Shown here in pieces: positions 27,304 through 37,628 of a DNA stretch of 47,189 bases. How positions within the stretch are numbered: the first letter of the stretch is position 1; each line of letters opens with the position of its first letter. The stretch lies in contig JAHDGF010000038.1 of the NCBI GenBank assembly GCA_020627785.1, forward strand, positions 1 to 47,189, read 5' to 3'. Source of the stretch: Saprospiraceae bacterium (GTDB lineage: Bacteria; Bacteroidota; Bacteroidia; Chitinophagales; Saprospiraceae). Position numbers and translations under genes: made by a program. A model generated the notes under the pieces. The model was not told where the DNA came from. It made no database searches and worked only from the letters and a program-made list of their open reading frames with translations.

Positions 27304-27681
27304 TTATTTAGTTGCTTTCTTCTTATTAGCTACAGTCTTCTTCTTCCCCTTTCTTGTTCTTGCGTTTGTTTTAGTTCTTTGACCATTCACAGGCAAACCT
27401 TTTCTATGCCTTAATCCTCTATAACAAGCAATATCCATTAATCTCTTAATGTTCATTTGAACCTCAGATCTTAATTCCCCTTCAACTGTATAATTATTTT
27501 GAATCTCTAGAGTAATTTCTCGAATGTTATCATCCGTCCATTCTCTAACTTTAGTATGCTCAGAAACGTTAACTTTTTCAAGAATTTCTACTGCTTTACT
27601 ACTACCGATTCCGTAAATATAAGTTAGGCCAATTACACCTCTCTTATCTTTTGGTAAATCTACTCCTGATATCCTTGCCAT
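27304..27681 (-). CDS. rpsM: 30S ribosomal protein S13
   Basis: Head protein contacting the P-site tRNA and forming bridges to the 50S subunit. 125 residues: [20 protein letters not shown], the helix-two-turn-helix region [14 protein letters not shown], then [20 protein letters not shown]. The basic tail ([16 protein letters not shown]) reaches toward the tRNA. Nine bases separate it from rpsK. Confidence 0.98.
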   Translation of the reverse strand: MARISGVDLPKDKRGVIGLTYIYGIGSSKAVEILEKVNVSEHTKVREWTDDNIREITLEIQNNYTVEGELRSEVQMNIKRLMDIACYRGLRHRKGLPVNGQRTKTNARTRKGKKKTVANKKKATK

Positions 27682-27683
27682 AA

Positions 27684-27800
27684 TTAACCTTGTCTTTGTT
27701 TGAACCTAGGGTTCTTTTTGTTAATCACATACAACCGACCTTTTCTTCTAACGATCTTGCAGTCAGCTGATCTTTTTTTAATTGAAGCTCTAACTTTCAT
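27684..27800 (-). CDS. rpmJ: 50S ribosomal protein L36
   Basis: A 38-residue protein, found by translating the gap between infA and rpsM. It opens [20 protein letters not shown] and ends NPRFKQRQG. Only one of the four zinc ligands of classical L36 is left (Cys14; the others are replaced by Ser, Asn and Phe), so this is the zinc-free form typical of Bacteroidota. The gaps to neighbours are only one and two bases. Confidence 0.96.
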   Translation of the reverse strand: MKVRASIKKRSADCKIVRRKGRLYVINKKNPRFKQRQG

Positions 27801-27801
27801 C

Positions 27802-28020
27802 TTATTTATATCTATAGGTTATTCTTCCTCTTGATAAATCGTACGGTGACATTTCCACTGATACCTTATCTCCTGGTAGAATTCTTATATAATGCATTCT
27901 CATTTTTCCAGAAATCGTAGCCACTATTAAATGGTCGTTTTCTAGCCTTACACGGAACATCGCATTTGACAATGCTTCGTCAATAACCCCGTCTTGTTTT
28001 ATTAATTCTTGTTTCGCCAT
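27802..28020 (-). CDS. infA: Translation initiation factor IF-1
   Basis: 72-residue OB-fold protein that binds the 30S A site during initiation. Motifs: [20 protein letters not shown], then [20 protein letters not shown] and [19 protein letters not shown]. The length is normal. It sits between map and rpmJ, the arrangement of many Bacteroidota and Firmicutes. Confidence 0.98.
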   Translation of the reverse strand: MAKQELIKQDGVIDEALSNAMFRVRLENDHLIVATISGKMRMHYIRILPGDKVSVEMSPYDLSRGRITYRYK

Positions 28021-28049
28021 ATTAAATCGGAGTGCAAATATCGGTTTTT

Positions 28050-28865
28050 TTATTCAATTTCGCTTAAATATTCATTATTTTTTACCGCCTCCTCTACATA
28101 CTCATGGGTTGATAAAATATCCGGACCATCTTCTTTTACTGCAATCGTATGCTCATAATGACCCGATTGCTTCTTGTCTTGTGTCAAAATTGTCCACCCA
28201 TCATCACTCTGTGCTACTCGCTTTGTTCCTAAATTAACCATCGGTTCAATAGCTATAACTAATCCCGACTGCAATTTAGTTCCTCTTCCTTTACTCCCGT
28301 AGTTTGGAACTTCAGGAGACTCATGCAGATTTCGTCCAATCCCATGTCCTACCAATTCTCGAACAATGCCATATCCATGCTCTTTTTCTGCAAATTCTTG
28401 AATCGCATATCCTATATCTCCTACCCTGTTTCCTGGAACTGCTTGAGCTATACCTTTATACAGTGATTCTTTGGTGACCTTCAATAACTTCTTCACTTGG
28501 TCTGAAATACCATTGAAAGCAAAAGTATAGGCTGCATCACCATAAAATTCATTCCAATAAACACCACAGTCTACTGATACAATGTCTGTTTCTGTGAATG
28601 GAACATCGTTCGGTATTCCATGTACAACAACTTCATTTTTTGAAATACACAAGGTTGCAGGAAAATCATGATAACCTTTAAAACCAGGGATTGCACCTTC
28701 GTGATCCCTTATAAATTGCTCTGCTTCAGCATCTATTTGTAAACCAGTCACCCCTGGTTTTAGAATTGATCCTACATGAGCTAAGGTTTTACTAACTAGT
28801 AAACAACTCTGCCTAATCAATTCTATCTCTTCATCCGTTTTGTGATATATCATTCCTTTGGCCAT
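28050..28865 (-). CDS. map: Methionine aminopeptidase, type I
   Basis: Removes the initiator Met from new proteins. 271 residues in the pita-bread fold. Metal ligands are visible in [17 protein letters not shown] (two Asp), [18 protein letters not shown] (His) and IEPMVN (Glu), with a last Glu in GHYEHTIAV. His in [12 protein letters not shown] is the substrate-contacting residue. Cytoplasmic. It follows secY by nine bases in the operon, where adk is absent, in contrast to many other phyla. Confidence 0.97.
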   Translation of the reverse strand: MAKGMIYHKTDEEIELIRQSCLLVSKTLAHVGSILKPGVTGLQIDAEAEQFIRDHEGAIPGFKGYHDFPATLCISKNEVVVHGIPNDVPFTETDIVSVDCGVYWNEFYGDAAYTFAFNGISDQVKKLLKVTKESLYKGIAQAVPGNRVGDIGYAIQEFAEKEHGYGIVRELVGHGIGRNLHESPEVPNYGSKGRGTKLQSGLVIAIEPMVNLGTKRVAQSDDGWTILTQDKKQSGHYEHTIAVKEDGPDILSTHEYVEEAVKNNEYLSEIE

Positions 28866-28874
28866 GAATGCTAT

Positions 28875-30242
28875 TTACATTCCTGCACCGATGGTCTGCA
28901 TACCACTAGCTCTTCCTTTAACTTTTCCTGACTTTACTAACCCGTCATACTTTCTCATCAATAGATAAGATTCAATATGCTGCAAAGTATCAAGTACAAC
29001 ACCAACCAGAATCAATAAAGAAGTCCCTCCAAAGAAAATGGCAAATGCGTCGTTTACACCAAATCGAGCTACAATAGCTGGAAATATGGCGATCAATCCT
29101 AAGAAAAAAGAACCTGGTAATGTAACTCTTGTCGTAAGAGTATCAATATATTCTTGTGTCTGCTGTCCAGGCTTAATTCCTGGAATGAAAGCATTTTGTC
29201 TTTTCAAATATTCCGCATATTGTTGAGGATTTACCAAAAGTGCAGTGTACACATAGGTAAATAAAACAACAAGCGTAAAAAATATAACATTGTATGGGAT
29301 CGATTTCCAATCACTTAAGCTTAATAACCAAGAGCTTGGAGTTGAATTAGAACCTGTAAAAAATTGTTGCGCTGACATAGGTAAGAACATAATCGCTTGC
29401 GCAAATATGATAGGCATAACCCCTGAAGCATTAATCTTTAATGGAATATAATCTCTAATACCAGCCATTGGCATACTGTTAGCGTTCCTTCCAACAGCCC
29501 TTTTGGCAAACTGAATTGGGATTCTTCTAACTCCCTGAACAATTAGTATTGTCACAAGAATCGTCATAAATAAGAGAGCTATTTCAGCGATAAAAGTGAA
29601 TGGACTATTAGCTAGTTGTGTTTGTAATTCTGCAAAGAATGCTACTGGTAAGGTTGCAATAATACCAATCATGATTAAGATTGAAATACCATTACCAATA
29701 CCTTTGTCTGTAATCTTTTCCCCTAGCCACATCGCGAAGATGGTTCCAGTCGAGAGTATTATAATATTACTTATCCAAAATATTGAGGGATCAATTTGTG
29801 CCGATACTGCACCTTCTTGTCCTCTAATATATGTTAAGTATGCACCACCTTGAACCAAAGTGATAAATACCGTTAATATTCTTGTAATCTGAGTAATCTT
29901 TTTTCTTCCTGATTCTCCTTCTGTCTGCTGCAGTCGTTGGAAATACGGAACAGCAAATCCCAATAATTGAATAATAATTGAGGCCGTAATGTAAGGCATG
30001 ATTCCTAATGCAAAAATAGCGGCATTGTTAAAAGCCCCTCCTGTAAATGCATTAATTAAACCCAAGATATCTGTTGCACTCTGATTGGCAGTTGCTGCCT
30101 CTAGGGCTTGAGCATTTATACCTGGCAATACAATAAAAGACCCTAGTCTATAAATAGCTAGTAGTCCTAAGGTATAAAGAATACGTTCACGCAATTCTTT
30201 AATACTCCAAATGTTCTTTAGGGTTTCTATAAATTTGTTCAT
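28875..30242 (-). CDS. secY: Protein translocase subunit SecY
   Basis: Channel of the Sec translocon in the inner membrane, used by all the signal-peptide proteins in this window. 455 residues with ten predicted helices. It opens with NIWSIKELRERILYTLGLLA, the plug region has FTGGAFNNAAIFALGIMPYI, and the cytoplasmic loop has LKRQNAFIPGIKPGQQTQEY. The C-tail KGRASGMQTIGAGM is short. Nine bases from rplO and map on each side. Confidence 0.98.
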   Translation of the reverse strand: MNKFIETLKNIWSIKELRERILYTLGLLAIYRLGSFIVLPGINAQALEAATANQSATDILGLINAFTGGAFNNAAIFALGIMPYITASIIIQLLGFAVPYFQRLQQTEGESGRKKITQITRILTVFITLVQGGAYLTYIRGQEGAVSAQIDPSIFWISNIIILSTGTIFAMWLGEKITDKGIGNGISILIMIGIIATLPVAFFAELQTQLANSPFTFIAEIALLFMTILVTILIVQGVRRIPIQFAKRAVGRNANSMPMAGIRDYIPLKINASGVMPIIFAQAIMFLPMSAQQFFTGSNSTPSSWLLSLSDWKSIPYNVIFFTLVVLFTYVYTALLVNPQQYAEYLKRQNAFIPGIKPGQQTQEYIDTLTTRVTLPGSFFLGLIAIFPAIVARFGVNDAFAIFFGGTSLLILVGVVLDTLQHIESYLLMRKYDGLVKSGKVKGRASGMQTIGAGM

Positions 30243-30251
30243 AAGTAAAAC

Positions 30252-30698
30252 TTATACAATTGTTACTGATCCTCCTTTACCTTCAATAGCAGCTTTTGCA
30301 GCTTCAGAAGCAGCATGAGCACTAACTTGAACAGCAGCAGAGATTTCTCCTTTTGCCAAAACTTTGACTTTATCCGTCTTTCTTATTATGCCTAAGTCGA
30401 TCAGTTTTTCAAGACTTAAATCCTTAGATCCATATTTGTCTGAGATTTCCTGAAGTGTCTTAAGGTTCATTGCAACGTATGAAACTCTGTTGATGTTCTT
30501 AAAACCTCTTTTTGGTAATCTCATTTGAAGTGGCATCTGACCACCTTCAAATCCCCTTTTTGATTTATACCCAGATCTTGATTTAGCACCTTTATGACCT
30601 CTAGTTGAGGTTCCTCCTCGTCCACTACCCTGTCCACGACCAACTCTCTTATTTTTTCTTACGGAACCCTTTGCAGGTTTTAATGAATGTAACTCCAT
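30252..30698 (-). CDS. rplO: 50S ribosomal protein L15
   Basis: Large-subunit assembly protein. 148 residues. The Gly/Arg/Lys-rich N-terminal arm has KGSVRKNKRVGRGQGSGRGG and GYKSKRGFEGGQMPLQMRLP. The globular C-terminal part carries ILAKGEISAAV-type motifs (here VLAKGEISAAVQVS). Length and order before secY are normal. Confidence 0.97.
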   Translation of the reverse strand: MELHSLKPAKGSVRKNKRVGRGQGSGRGGTSTRGHKGAKSRSGYKSKRGFEGGQMPLQMRLPKRGFKNINRVSYVAMNLKTLQEISDKYGSKDLSLEKLIDLGIIRKTDKVKVLAKGEISAAVQVSAHAASEAAKAAIEGKGGSVTIV

Positions 30699-30719
30699 TT
30701 TTATTACTCTAAAGTGTTA

Positions 30720-30899
30720 TTAAATGTTTTCCACCTTTACAAGGTGTGCAACTTTAGCAATCATACCTTCTACTTGTGGATTCAAAGTATGCTCAACTGA
30801 TTGATGCATTCTTCTTAAACCTAAAGCTTCTAATGTTGCTTTTTGTTTTTTCGATCTATCGATCTTACTTTTTACCTGTGTTACTTTAACTCTTCCCAT
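30720..30899 (-). CDS. rpmD: 50S ribosomal protein L30
   Basis: A 59-residue protein found by translating the gap between rpsE and rplO. It starts MGRVKVTQVKSKIDRSKKQK, continues ATLEALGLRRMHQSVEHTLN and ends LVKVEN-Ile. This is the usual L30 pattern, with its GLRRMHQSV-type signature. The ATG is 15 bases downstream of the rpsE stop. Confidence 0.97.
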   Translation of the reverse strand: MGRVKVTQVKSKIDRSKKQKATLEALGLRRMHQSVEHTLNPQVEGMIAKVAHLVKVENI

Positions 30900-30914
30900 T
30901 ATTGGAGCGTTGTG

Positions 30915-31442
30915 TTAACCTTGAAATAATTTTTGCATTGAAATCCCTCTTTGTCTCGCGATGGTTCTAGCATCTCTTAACTTTGAAAGAGCATCTATGG
31001 TTGCTTTCACAACATTGTGAGGATTTGATGATCCTTGTGATTTTGCAAGTACATTTTGAACTCCAGCCATTTCTAAAACAGCTCTCATAGCACCTCCTGC
31101 AATTACACCAGTTCCATCTGCAGCTGGTTTGATAAATACTTTACCTGCACCGTACTTTCCTAATTGCTCATGAGGTATTGTACCATTAAGAATTGGCACA
31201 TTAACCATATTCTTTTTTGCATCATCTACTGCTTTCGCAATACACTCTTGCACATCTCTAGCCTTTCCTAAACCTTGGCCTACTCTTCCTTTCCCATCAC
31301 CTACTACCACCAATGCGGCAAAACTAAATGTTCTACCCCCCTTGGTTACTTTAGCAACCCTATTAAGATTTACTAACTTTTCCTTAATTTCAGAAGCGTC
31401 AGCTGCTTTTACCTTTTTTGAATTTCTATTATCTTTTCTCAT
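30915..31442 (-). CDS. rpsE: 30S ribosomal protein S5
   Basis: Protein of the mRNA entry and decoding region, linked to fidelity. 175 residues: double-stranded-RNA-binding fold [39 protein letters not shown], and the second domain with [19 protein letters not shown]. The N- and C-terminal tails are of normal length. Confidence 0.98.
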   Translation of the reverse strand: MRKDNRNSKKVKAADASEIKEKLVNLNRVAKVTKGGRTFSFAALVVVGDGKGRVGQGLGKARDVQECIAKAVDDAKKNMVNVPILNGTIPHEQLGKYGAGKVFIKPAADGTGVIAGGAMRAVLEMAGVQNVLAKSQGSSNPHNVVKATIDALSKLRDARTIARQRGISMQKLFQG

Positions 31443-31449
31443 CGCTTAA

Positions 31450-31788
31450 TTAAAATTTAAGACCAGACTCTCTGGCAGCATCAGCTAATGCTTTGATTCT
31501 TCCGTGAAAAATAAAACCTGCTCTGTCAAAAACTACGTTTTCAATATTCATTGATCCAGCTTTCTCAGCAATTGTTTTACCAACTTCTTTTGCCTGATCT
31601 ATACCTTTTGCGTTAGATTTAGCAGAAGAAGACGATGCAATTGTTACACCATTTAAATCGTCTATTAATTGGCAATAAATGTTTTTATTACTTTTGAATA
31701 CCGCTAATCTTGGTTTGTTAGGTGTTCCTTTAACCTTTTTTCTAATACGGTATTGTACCTTTTTTCTTTTACTAATTTTCTGAGCCAT
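31450..31788 (-). CDS. rplR: 50S ribosomal protein L18
   Basis: Binds 5S rRNA with L5 in the central protuberance. 112 residues with a basic N-terminal arm ([19 protein letters not shown]) and the family motifs [18 protein letters not shown] and [20 protein letters not shown]. Seven bases before rpsE. Confidence 0.98.
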   Translation of the reverse strand: MAQKISKRKKVQYRIRKKVKGTPNKPRLAVFKSNKNIYCQLIDDLNGVTIASSSSAKSNAKGIDQAKEVGKTIAEKAGSMNIENVVFDRAGFIFHGRIKALADAARESGLKF

Positions 31789-31799
31789 CTCTTTATAGA

Positions 31800-32351
31800 T
31801 TATGCAGTTGTCTTACCTGCTTTTCTTCTAATTTCTTCGCCAGTGAATTTGATACCTTTTCCTTTGTATGGTTCAACTTTTCTAAACGTTCTAATCTTCG
31901 CAGCAATCTGCCCAATCAGTTGTTTGTCATGGCTTTCAAGAATAATTTTTGGGTTATTTCCTTTTTCAGTTAGAGTTGAAAGTTTCACCTCTTCTGGAAC
32001 ATAGAAATAAATAGGGTGAGAATACCCTAAAGTCAACTCTAGAAAATTACCAGTATTCGTGCACTTATATCCTACCCCTACTAATTCTAATTGCTTAGTG
32101 TATCCTTCAGAAACACCAATAACCATGTTATTAATTAATGATCTAGACAAACCATGCAAAGACTTATGCCTTTTCTGCTCTGTTGGTCTATCAACCGTAA
32201 GGACACCATCATCAATCTTTACAATTAAATCTGGATCAATTTGCTGGGTTAACTCACCTTTAGGTCCTTTCACTGTGACTACGTTAGATTTAGAAATCTC
32301 TAACGTTACTCCTGCAGGAACCTCAATTGGTGCTTTTCCTATTCTTGACAT
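31800..32351 (-). CDS. rplF: 50S ribosomal protein L6
   Basis: Binds 23S rRNA near the factor-binding site. 183 residues, two repeats of the L6 fold: [18 protein letters not shown] first, and [17 protein letters not shown] at the C-terminus. [20 protein letters not shown] marks the second domain. Normal length, 11 bases before rplR. Confidence 0.98.
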   Translation of the reverse strand: MSRIGKAPIEVPAGVTLEISKSNVVTVKGPKGELTQQIDPDLIVKIDDGVLTVDRPTEQKRHKSLHGLSRSLINNMVIGVSEGYTKQLELVGVGYKCTNTGNFLELTLGYSHPIYFYVPEEVKLSTLTEKGNNPKIILESHDKQLIGQIAAKIRTFRKVEPYKGKGIKFTGEEIRRKAGKTTA

Positions 32352-32366
32352 TTTATTCTGTTTCTT

Positions 32367-32768
32367 CTAGTGTACGTAACAAATTAATTCACCTCCCAAG
32401 TTTGCAGCTCTTGCCTGCTTACCTGTCATAACTCCAGTAGAGGTAGAAACAATGCATATTCCCAAACCATTTATGATTCTCGGAATTTCACTTGAGCCTA
32501 CATATCTTCTATAACCAGGCTTACTAATTCTGCCAATCTTTTGTATTGTTGGTACTTTAGTTACTGGATTATACTTTAATGCTATGTTAATCATTCCTTG
32601 ATGACCTTGATCATCAAATTTATATTTATGAATGAAACCTTGATCATAAAGGATCTCAGTTATCGCTTTTCGCATTTTGGATGCAGGTATACTTACGATT
32701 CTATGATTTGCCATTTGGGCATTTCTAATCCTTGTTAAGTATTCCGCAATTGTATCTGTCTGTGCCAT
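32367..32768 (-). CDS. rpsH: 30S ribosomal protein S8
   Basis: Primary 16S rRNA binder in the central domain. 133 residues. It opens MAQTDTIAEYLTRIRNAQMA, and the C-terminal signature GLGICIVSTSTGVMTGKQAR is complete. In E. coli S8 represses the spc operon through a site near rplE. I did not find an obvious copy of that structure here. Confidence 0.98.
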   Translation of the reverse strand: MAQTDTIAEYLTRIRNAQMANHRIVSIPASKMRKAITEILYDQGFIHKYKFDDQGHQGMINIALKYNPVTKVPTIQKIGRISKPGYRRYVGSSEIPRIINGLGICIVSTSTGVMTGKQARAANLGGELICYVH

Positions 32769-32786
32769 AATTATTTATTCTTAAGC

Positions 32787-33056
32787 TTACCAACTCGCTT
32801 TTGTAATTCCAGGAATCTTTCCTTCGTTAGCCATCTTTCTAAATGTAACTCTATTGATTCCAAATTTTCTCATATAACCTTTAGGTCTTCCTGTCAATCT
32901 ACATCTGTTATGTAATCTAACAGGACTTGCATTTTTTGGCAACTTATCTAATGCTTCATAATCACCAGCCTCCTTAAGCTTCTTTCTTAAGTCTGCATAT
33001 TTAGCTACCATTCTTTGTCTTTTTGCCTCTCTGGCAATTAGCGATTTTCTAGCCAT
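32787..33056 (-). CDS. rpsN: 30S ribosomal protein S14
   Basis: Head assembly protein. 89 residues, the mid-length Cys-poor form without the four zinc-binding Cys (only one Cys, in [19 protein letters not shown]). The C-terminus ends IPGITKASW as usual. Its first eight bases overlap the end of rplE, which suggests coupled translation. Confidence 0.98.
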   Translation of the reverse strand: MARKSLIAREAKRQRMVAKYADLRKKLKEAGDYEALDKLPKNASPVRLHNRCRLTGRPKGYMRKFGINRVTFRKMANEGKIPGITKASW

Positions 33057-33621
33057 CTGTATTTTGCTTGTTCTGGTTCTTAAATGGTAATCCTAGCGCC
33101 TTTAATAGAGCTAGTGATTCGTGATCTGTTTTGGCAGATGTAACAAAAGTTATATCCATACCAGTAATCTTGCTTATTTTATCTAAGTCAATTTCGGGAA
33201 AAATGATTTGTTCCTGAACTCCCATAGAATAGTTACCTCTTCCATCAAAACTCTTATCATTAATACCTCTAAAATCTCTTACCCGTGGTAGTGCAACTGT
33301 CACAAGTCTTTCTAAGAATTCATACATGGTATTTCCTCTTAAAGTCACTTTTGCTCCAATCACCATTCCATCTCGCAACTTAAAATTGGATATAGATTTT
33401 CTTGCTTTGGTTGGAACCGCTTTTTGACCTGAAATTGTTGTAAGCTCCTTAAGAGCTATGTCTGCCAATTTTTTGTCTTGTGTAGCTTGCCCAACACCCT
33501 GATTGATGCTGATTTTTTTCAGCTTAGGAACTTGCATGATGGTTTTGTAACCCATTTCTTCCATAAGCTTGGGTACAATTACCTCTTTGTATTTCGTTCT
33601 TAAGTTTGGTATATAACTCAT
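33049..33621 (-). CDS. rplE: 50S ribosomal protein L5
   Basis: 5S rRNA-binding protein of the central protuberance that also touches the P-site tRNA. 190 residues. Motifs: [19 protein letters not shown], the loop [19 protein letters not shown], and FPEIDLDKI. The end ([10 protein letters not shown]) is a slightly longer tail than in E. coli. It overlaps rpsN by eight bases and rplX by one base (TAATG). Confidence 0.98.
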   Translation of the reverse strand: MSYIPNLRTKYKEVIVPKLMEEMGYKTIMQVPKLKKISINQGVGQATQDKKLADIALKELTTISGQKAVPTKARKSISNFKLRDGMVIGAKVTLRGNTMYEFLERLVTVALPRVRDFRGINDKSFDGRGNYSMGVQEQIIFPEIDLDKISKITGMDITFVTSAKTDHESLALLKALGLPFKNQNKQNTDG

Positions 33622-33962
33622 TACTTAATTATTTCTCCTGATTTCTTAGCATATCTTACCAATTTACCATCAACTTCTTTCCTTCCAACCTTCGTAGGGT
33701 TTCCAGATTTTGGATCAATAAGCATAAGGTTTGATAAATGAATAGGTGATTCGATATCATTGATACCACCTGGGTTATCTTGAGTAGGCTTTGTATGTTT
33801 CTTCACCATATTTACGCCTTCAACTATTGCTCTATATTTAAGAGGAAACATTTCTTTAATTTCTCCCTTTTGCCCTTTACTTGCACCAGCAATAACTATT
33901 ACGTTATCCCCTTTTTTTAGGTGCAGTTTTCGTGGAGCATCGATTTTTTTCTTGTACGCCAT
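33621..33962 (-). CDS. rplX: 50S ribosomal protein L24
   Basis: Assembly initiator near the tunnel exit. 113 residues with an N-terminal KOW motif ([20 protein letters not shown]). The middle [18 protein letters not shown] and the [13 protein letters not shown] motif are typical. Its stop codon shares one base with the rplE start. Confidence 0.98.
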   Translation of the reverse strand: MAYKKKIDAPRKLHLKKGDNVIVIAGASKGQKGEIKEMFPLKYRAIVEGVNMVKKHTKPTQDNPGGINDIESPIHLSNLMLIDPKSGNPTKVGRKEVDGKLVRYAKKSGEIIK

Positions 33963-33974
33963 TGTATTAAATGT

Positions 33975-34340
33975 TTATAGTACCTCCGGTGCTAGTGAAA
34001 CAATACGCATATATTGCTTATCTCTTAATTCTCTTGCTACAGGACCGAAAATCCTTGTTCCTCTTGGTTCATCATTTGGTGTTAATAACACAACTGCATT
34101 ATCATCAAACCTAATGTATGAGCCATCTTTTCTTCTTATCTCTTTTTTAGTTCTCACAACTACAGCAGGAGAAACCAAACCTTTTTTTACTCCTTCAGGA
34201 GAAGCCTCTTTTACAGTGACAATAATTTTATCACCTACAGAAGCATATCTTCTTTTAGATCCACCAAGTACTCGAATACAAAGAGCTGTTTTTGCTCCTG
34301 AATTATCCGCTACTTTTAATCTGCTTTCCTGTTGTATCAT
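33975..34340 (-). CDS. rplN: 50S ribosomal protein L14
   Basis: Interface protein making bridges to 16S rRNA. 121 residues: [20 protein letters not shown], then [19 protein letters not shown] and [20 protein letters not shown]. The length is normal and the gaps to its neighbours are 6 and 12 bases. Confidence 0.98.
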   Translation of the reverse strand: MIQQESRLKVADNSGAKTALCIRVLGGSKRRYASVGDKIIVTVKEASPEGVKKGLVSPAVVVRTKKEIRRKDGSYIRFDDNAVVLLTPNDEPRGTRIFGPVARELRDKQYMRIVSLAPEVL

Positions 34341-34346
34341 TACTTG

Positions 34347-34610
34347 TTATTTTGCTTTTTCAACTATTTCTACCAACTTCCATCTCTTTCTTTTACTCAA
34401 AGGTCGAGACTCTTCAATTTTAACCAAATCACCTTCAGTACACTCATTGGCTGCATCATGCGCTAAGAACTTCTTACTTTTCTTTACGAACTTACCATAG
34501 ATTGGGTGCTTAATTTTTCTTTCTACTTTTACAGTAATGGATTTATCCATCTTTGTACTAGTAACCATCCCAACTAGCTGCTTTCGATATTTTTCTGTTA
34601 CCTCTGTCAT
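34347..34610 (-). CDS. rpsQ: 30S ribosomal protein S17
   Basis: OB-fold protein binding 16S rRNA in the body. 87 residues. The signature [17 protein letters not shown] strand (here [19 protein letters not shown]) and [19 protein letters not shown] are present, with [20 protein letters not shown] at the end. Confidence 0.98.
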   Translation of the reverse strand: MTEVTEKYRKQLVGMVTSTKMDKSITVKVERKIKHPIYGKFVKKSKKFLAHDAANECTEGDLVKIEESRPLSKRKRWKLVEIVEKAK

Positions 34611-34615
34611 GGAGA

Positions 34616-34867
34616 TTATTTTCTGTTTCTGATTTTGGTTCTTTTTGCTAATTGTTCAGGAGTCATCGATGCTATCTCTCTTCTTCTAACCTCATTCTTC
34701 ATTCTAGCGATGTCTCTTCGAACAGATCTTATGGCTAGTGGATTTTCTAATCCTTTTAGCGCATGATCGAATCTTATCTTTCTGTATTGAGTGATTGTTT
34801 CACCCAACTCATTAGCTAATTGCTCGTCTGAGAATTCTTGTAATTCTATAAAACTCTTTGTTGCCAT
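34616..34867 (-). CDS. rpmC: 50S ribosomal protein L29
   Basis: Two-helix protein at the tunnel exit, part of the docking site for SRP and trigger factor. 83 residues, longer than the usual 63-70 because of a C-terminal extension ([17 protein letters not shown]). The core has [16 protein letters not shown] and [18 protein letters not shown]. Confidence 0.96.
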   Translation of the reverse strand: MATKSFIELQEFSDEQLANELGETITQYRKIRFDHALKGLENPLAIRSVRRDIARMKNEVRRREIASMTPEQLAKRTKIRNRK

Positions 34868-34873
34868 GTCTAT

Positions 34874-35293
34874 TTATTCTACGTAGTCAGGCCTTACGAC
34901 CGTTTTAGTTTTTACAGGTAATTTTTGTGCTGCAAGTCTTAATGCTTCGATAGCAACCGCTTTAGGTACACCATCCATTTCAAACATAATTCTGCCAGGC
35001 TTAACAGTTGCTACCCAATGATCAACTGCTCCCTTACCCTTACCCATCCTTACCTCTAGAGGCTTGGCAGTAATTGGCTTGTCAGGGAATATTCTAATCC
35101 ATACTTGCCCTTGTCTCTGCATATATCTAGTCATTGCAATCCTTGCTGCCTCAATCTGTCGATTGGTAATAAATGCAGTATCCATAGACTTCAATGCAAA
35201 TGAACCGAAATCAATGGTACTACCTTTATAGGCCAGTCCTTTGATTTTTCCCTTCTGGGTTTTTCTGTATTTAGTTCTTTTTGGTTGTAACAT
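34874..35293 (-). CDS. rplP: 50S ribosomal protein L16
   Basis: Near the A site; orders the aminoacyl-tRNA acceptor end. 139 residues: [40 protein letters not shown], and the [19 protein letters not shown] loop. It is preceded by a 46-base gap from rpsC. Confidence 0.98.
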   Translation of the reverse strand: MLQPKRTKYRKTQKGKIKGLAYKGSTIDFGSFALKSMDTAFITNRQIEAARIAMTRYMQRQGQVWIRIFPDKPITAKPLEVRMGKGKGAVDHWVATVKPGRIMFEMDGVPKAVAIEALRLAAQKLPVKTKTVVRPDYVE

Positions 35294-35339
35294 ATCTGTT
35301 CTTTTACTTGCTCAAAAAGTTTAGCAAAAGTATTTTTAA

Positions 35340-36095
35340 TTAATTTCTACCTCTTCCTCTTCCGCCGCCTCTATTGTTTCCTCCACGACCTCTGTTTCCT
35401 CCTCTATTACCTCCTCGGTTGCCGCCTTTTTGTTTCTTATCTACTCCTACATTAGGTGATAAATCTCTTTTTCCTAGAACCTCTCCTTTACAAATCCACA
35501 CCTTAACTCCTATTTTTCCATAAACCGTTAAAGCTTCTTGTAAAGAATAATCAATATCAGCTCTGAATGTATGTAATGGGGTTCTTCCATCTTTATACTC
35601 TTCAGACCTTGCCATCTCTGCACCATTCAATCTTCCACTAATTCTCACTTTAATACCTTCTGCTCCTGCTCTCATCGTGGCTTGAATAGCCATTTTAATT
35701 GCTCTTCTATAGTTAACTCTTGATTCAATTTGCTTTGCAATTGATTCGCCGACGATTGCAGAATCCAGTTCAGGCTTTCTAATCTCAACAATATTGATTT
35801 GAACGTCTTGCCCACTTAATTTCTTTAACTCCTCTCTTATCTTATCAACTTCAGCACCACCTTTTCCGATAATGATACCAGGTCTAGATGTATTTATTGT
35901 TACTGTGATTCTCTTCAAAGTTCTCTCAATGATAATCTTTGAAACTCCTCCTTTGTTGATTCTGGCATGCAGGTAAGTTCTGATCTTTTCATCTTGAACT
36001 ACTTTATCTGCAAAGTCTTTACCACCAAACCAGCTAGAATCCCAGCCTTTGATGATTCCTAACCTATTACCAATTGGATTTGTCTTTTGACCCAT
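35340..36095 (-). CDS. rpsC: 30S ribosomal protein S3 with RGG-rich tail
   Basis: mRNA-entry and helicase-region protein with a KH domain. 251 residues, some 20-30 longer than in E. coli relative to the core. The KH motif [20 protein letters not shown] and the C-terminal signature [20 protein letters not shown] are intact. The last 30 or so residues are a run of Gly-Gly-Asn-Arg and Arg-Gly units. That low-complexity tail could bind RNA and is a feature of some Bacteroidota S3 proteins. Confidence 0.97.
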   Translation of the reverse strand: MGQKTNPIGNRLGIIKGWDSSWFGGKDFADKVVQDEKIRTYLHARINKGGVSKIIIERTLKRITVTINTSRPGIIIGKGGAEVDKIREELKKLSGQDVQINIVEIRKPELDSAIVGESIAKQIESRVNYRRAIKMAIQATMRAGAEGIKVRISGRLNGAEMARSEEYKDGRTPLHTFRADIDYSLQEALTVYGKIGVKVWICKGEVLGKRDLSPNVGVDKKQKGGNRGGNRGGNRGRGGNNRGGGRGRGRN

Positions 36096-36100
36096 AAACT

Positions 36101-36484
36101 TTATTCGTTTTCAGTTTCTGAATTATCACTATCAAGCTCTTTACGATTCTCGACAATCAAAGTCAGGTGATTTTGTCTCTTTCTAATTCTATGTGCTCTT
36201 CCGTGAGGAACTGGTCTAAATCTCTTTAGAATACTTCCTTCATCTACCAAAGCAGTTTTTACGTATAAATCATAGTCTTCTGCACTATGAGCCATATCTA
36301 ATTTATTCTCCCAATTGGCAATTGCTGAAATCAATACTTTTTCAGCCCAATCTGAAGCTTCTCTTTTTGTGAACCTTAGAATGTTCAAAGCTTCTTCAAC
36401 ATTTTTGCCTCTTATATTGTCAATCACAATTCTCATCTTTCGAGCGGAGAGAGGACAATTTTTAAGTTTTGCTTTTGCTTCCAT
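36101..36484 (-). CDS. rplV: 50S ribosomal protein L22
   Basis: Lines the exit tunnel with its long beta-hairpin. 127 residues. Motifs: [34 protein letters not shown] and, at the hairpin end, [20 protein letters not shown]. An acidic tail ([12 protein letters not shown]) extends it beyond the usual length. Confidence 0.98.
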   Translation of the reverse strand: MEAKAKLKNCPLSARKMRIVIDNIRGKNVEEALNILRFTKREASDWAEKVLISAIANWENKLDMAHSAEDYDLYVKTALVDEGSILKRFRPVPHGRAHRIRKRQNHLTLIVENRKELDSDNSETENE

Positions 36485-36508
36485 TTTAATTTATTTTCCT
36501 ACGAAAGA

Positions 36509-36775
36509 TTACTTACGATTTCCTCCGTGTCCTTTATAGGTTCTAGTCAAAGCAAATTCACCAAGTTTGTGACCAACCATGTTTTCTGTAACATAAACAG
36601 GTACAAATGATTTACCATTGTGAACTGCGATTGTTAGACCAACCATATCTGGAAAGATCATTGAAGATCTAGCCCAAGTTTTAATTACTCCTTTCTTCTT
36701 TGATTCACCTGCTTTCTCTACTTTCTTCAAAAGCTTATGGAATACGTACGGACCTTTTTTTACTGATCTGGCCAT
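36509..36775 (-). CDS. rpsS: 30S ribosomal protein S19
   Basis: Head protein near the A-site finger bridge. 88 residues: [40 protein letters not shown], and [16 protein letters not shown] near the C-terminus. Length and motifs are normal. Confidence 0.98.
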   Translation of the reverse strand: MARSVKKGPYVFHKLLKKVEKAGESKKKGVIKTWARSSMIFPDMVGLTIAVHNGKSFVPVYVTENMVGHKLGEFALTRTYKGHGGNRK

Positions 36776-36782
36776 TATTTAG

Positions 36783-37607
36783 TTATTTCTTTCTTTTTTG
36801 AATGATCAATGCACTTGACTTTTTCTTAGGGTTCCTAGTTTTTTGTCCCTTTGCCATTACACCAGTTCTTGATCTAGGATGACCACCTGATGATTTACCT
36901 TCACCACCTCCCATTGGGTGATCAACTGGGTTCATCGCTACCCCTCTTACTCTAGGCCTTCTTCCTAACCATCTTTTTCTTCCTGCCTTTCCAAGTACTT
37001 GTTTATTGTGATCTCCATTGGAAGTTGTACCAATAGTAACTCTACATGTAAGAAGTATCTTTCTTACTTCACCTGATGGCAACTTAACAATGGCATACTT
37101 ACCTTCTTTTCCGATAAACGTCGCTGCAGTCCCTGCAGATCTCACAAGTACGGCTCCTCTTCCAGGATCCAGCTCAATGGCGTGGATTGAACTACCAGTT
37201 GGCACCTTCGAAAGAGGCACACAATTACCGATATTTGGTTCAGCTGCCTCACCTGACACAACTTCATCCCCTACTTGAATCTTATTAGGAGCAAGCATGT
37301 ATCTTTTCTCACCATCAGCATATTCAATCAATGCGATGTAAGCTGTTCTGTTTGGATCATATTCAATGGTCTTAACAACAGCAGGCATGCCGTCCTTAGT
37401 CCTTTTGAAATCAATGATTCTGTACTTCTTCTTGTGACCTCCACCTCTGTTTCTAACAGTCATTTTACCAGAGTTATTTCTACCACCTGATCTTGACTTA
37501 CCTGAAGTCAAGGTCTTTTCAGGAATATTGGTAGTAACTTCAGCGTAGGTGTTTCCTACTCGAGTTCTGGTACCTGGTGTTACTGGATTGTATTTTCTTA
37601 CTGACAT
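36783..37607 (-). CDS. rplB: 50S ribosomal protein L2
   Basis: Core 23S rRNA-binding protein essential for peptidyl transfer and subunit joining. 274 residues with [20 protein letters not shown], the [20 protein letters not shown] region, and the peptidyl-transferase-side loop [18 protein letters not shown], whose His is conserved. Basic C-terminus ([10 protein letters not shown]). Confidence 0.98.
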   Translation of the reverse strand: MSVRKYNPVTPGTRTRVGNTYAEVTTNIPEKTLTSGKSRSGGRNNSGKMTVRNRGGGHKKKYRIIDFKRTKDGMPAVVKTIEYDPNRTAYIALIEYADGEKRYMLAPNKIQVGDEVVSGEAAEPNIGNCVPLSKVPTGSSIHAIELDPGRGAVLVRSAGTAATFIGKEGKYAIVKLPSGEVRKILLTCRVTIGTTSNGDHNKQVLGKAGRKRWLGRRPRVRGVAMNPVDHPMGGGEGKSSGGHPRSRTGVMAKGQKTRNPKKKSSALIIQKRKK

Positions 37608-37628
37608 TTTATGTCAAAATTTTTACTA

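Noticed and set aside
27684..27800. Loss of zinc ligands in L36 as a novelty
   Set aside because: Zinc-free L36 with the [13 protein letters not shown] pattern is the usual Bacteroidota form.
35325..35332. TACTTTTG between rpsC and rplP as an internal promoter
   Set aside because: It fits TAnnTTTG on the minus strand but there is no TTTG or TTG 19 bases upstream, and the gap is only 46 bases in a continuous operon.
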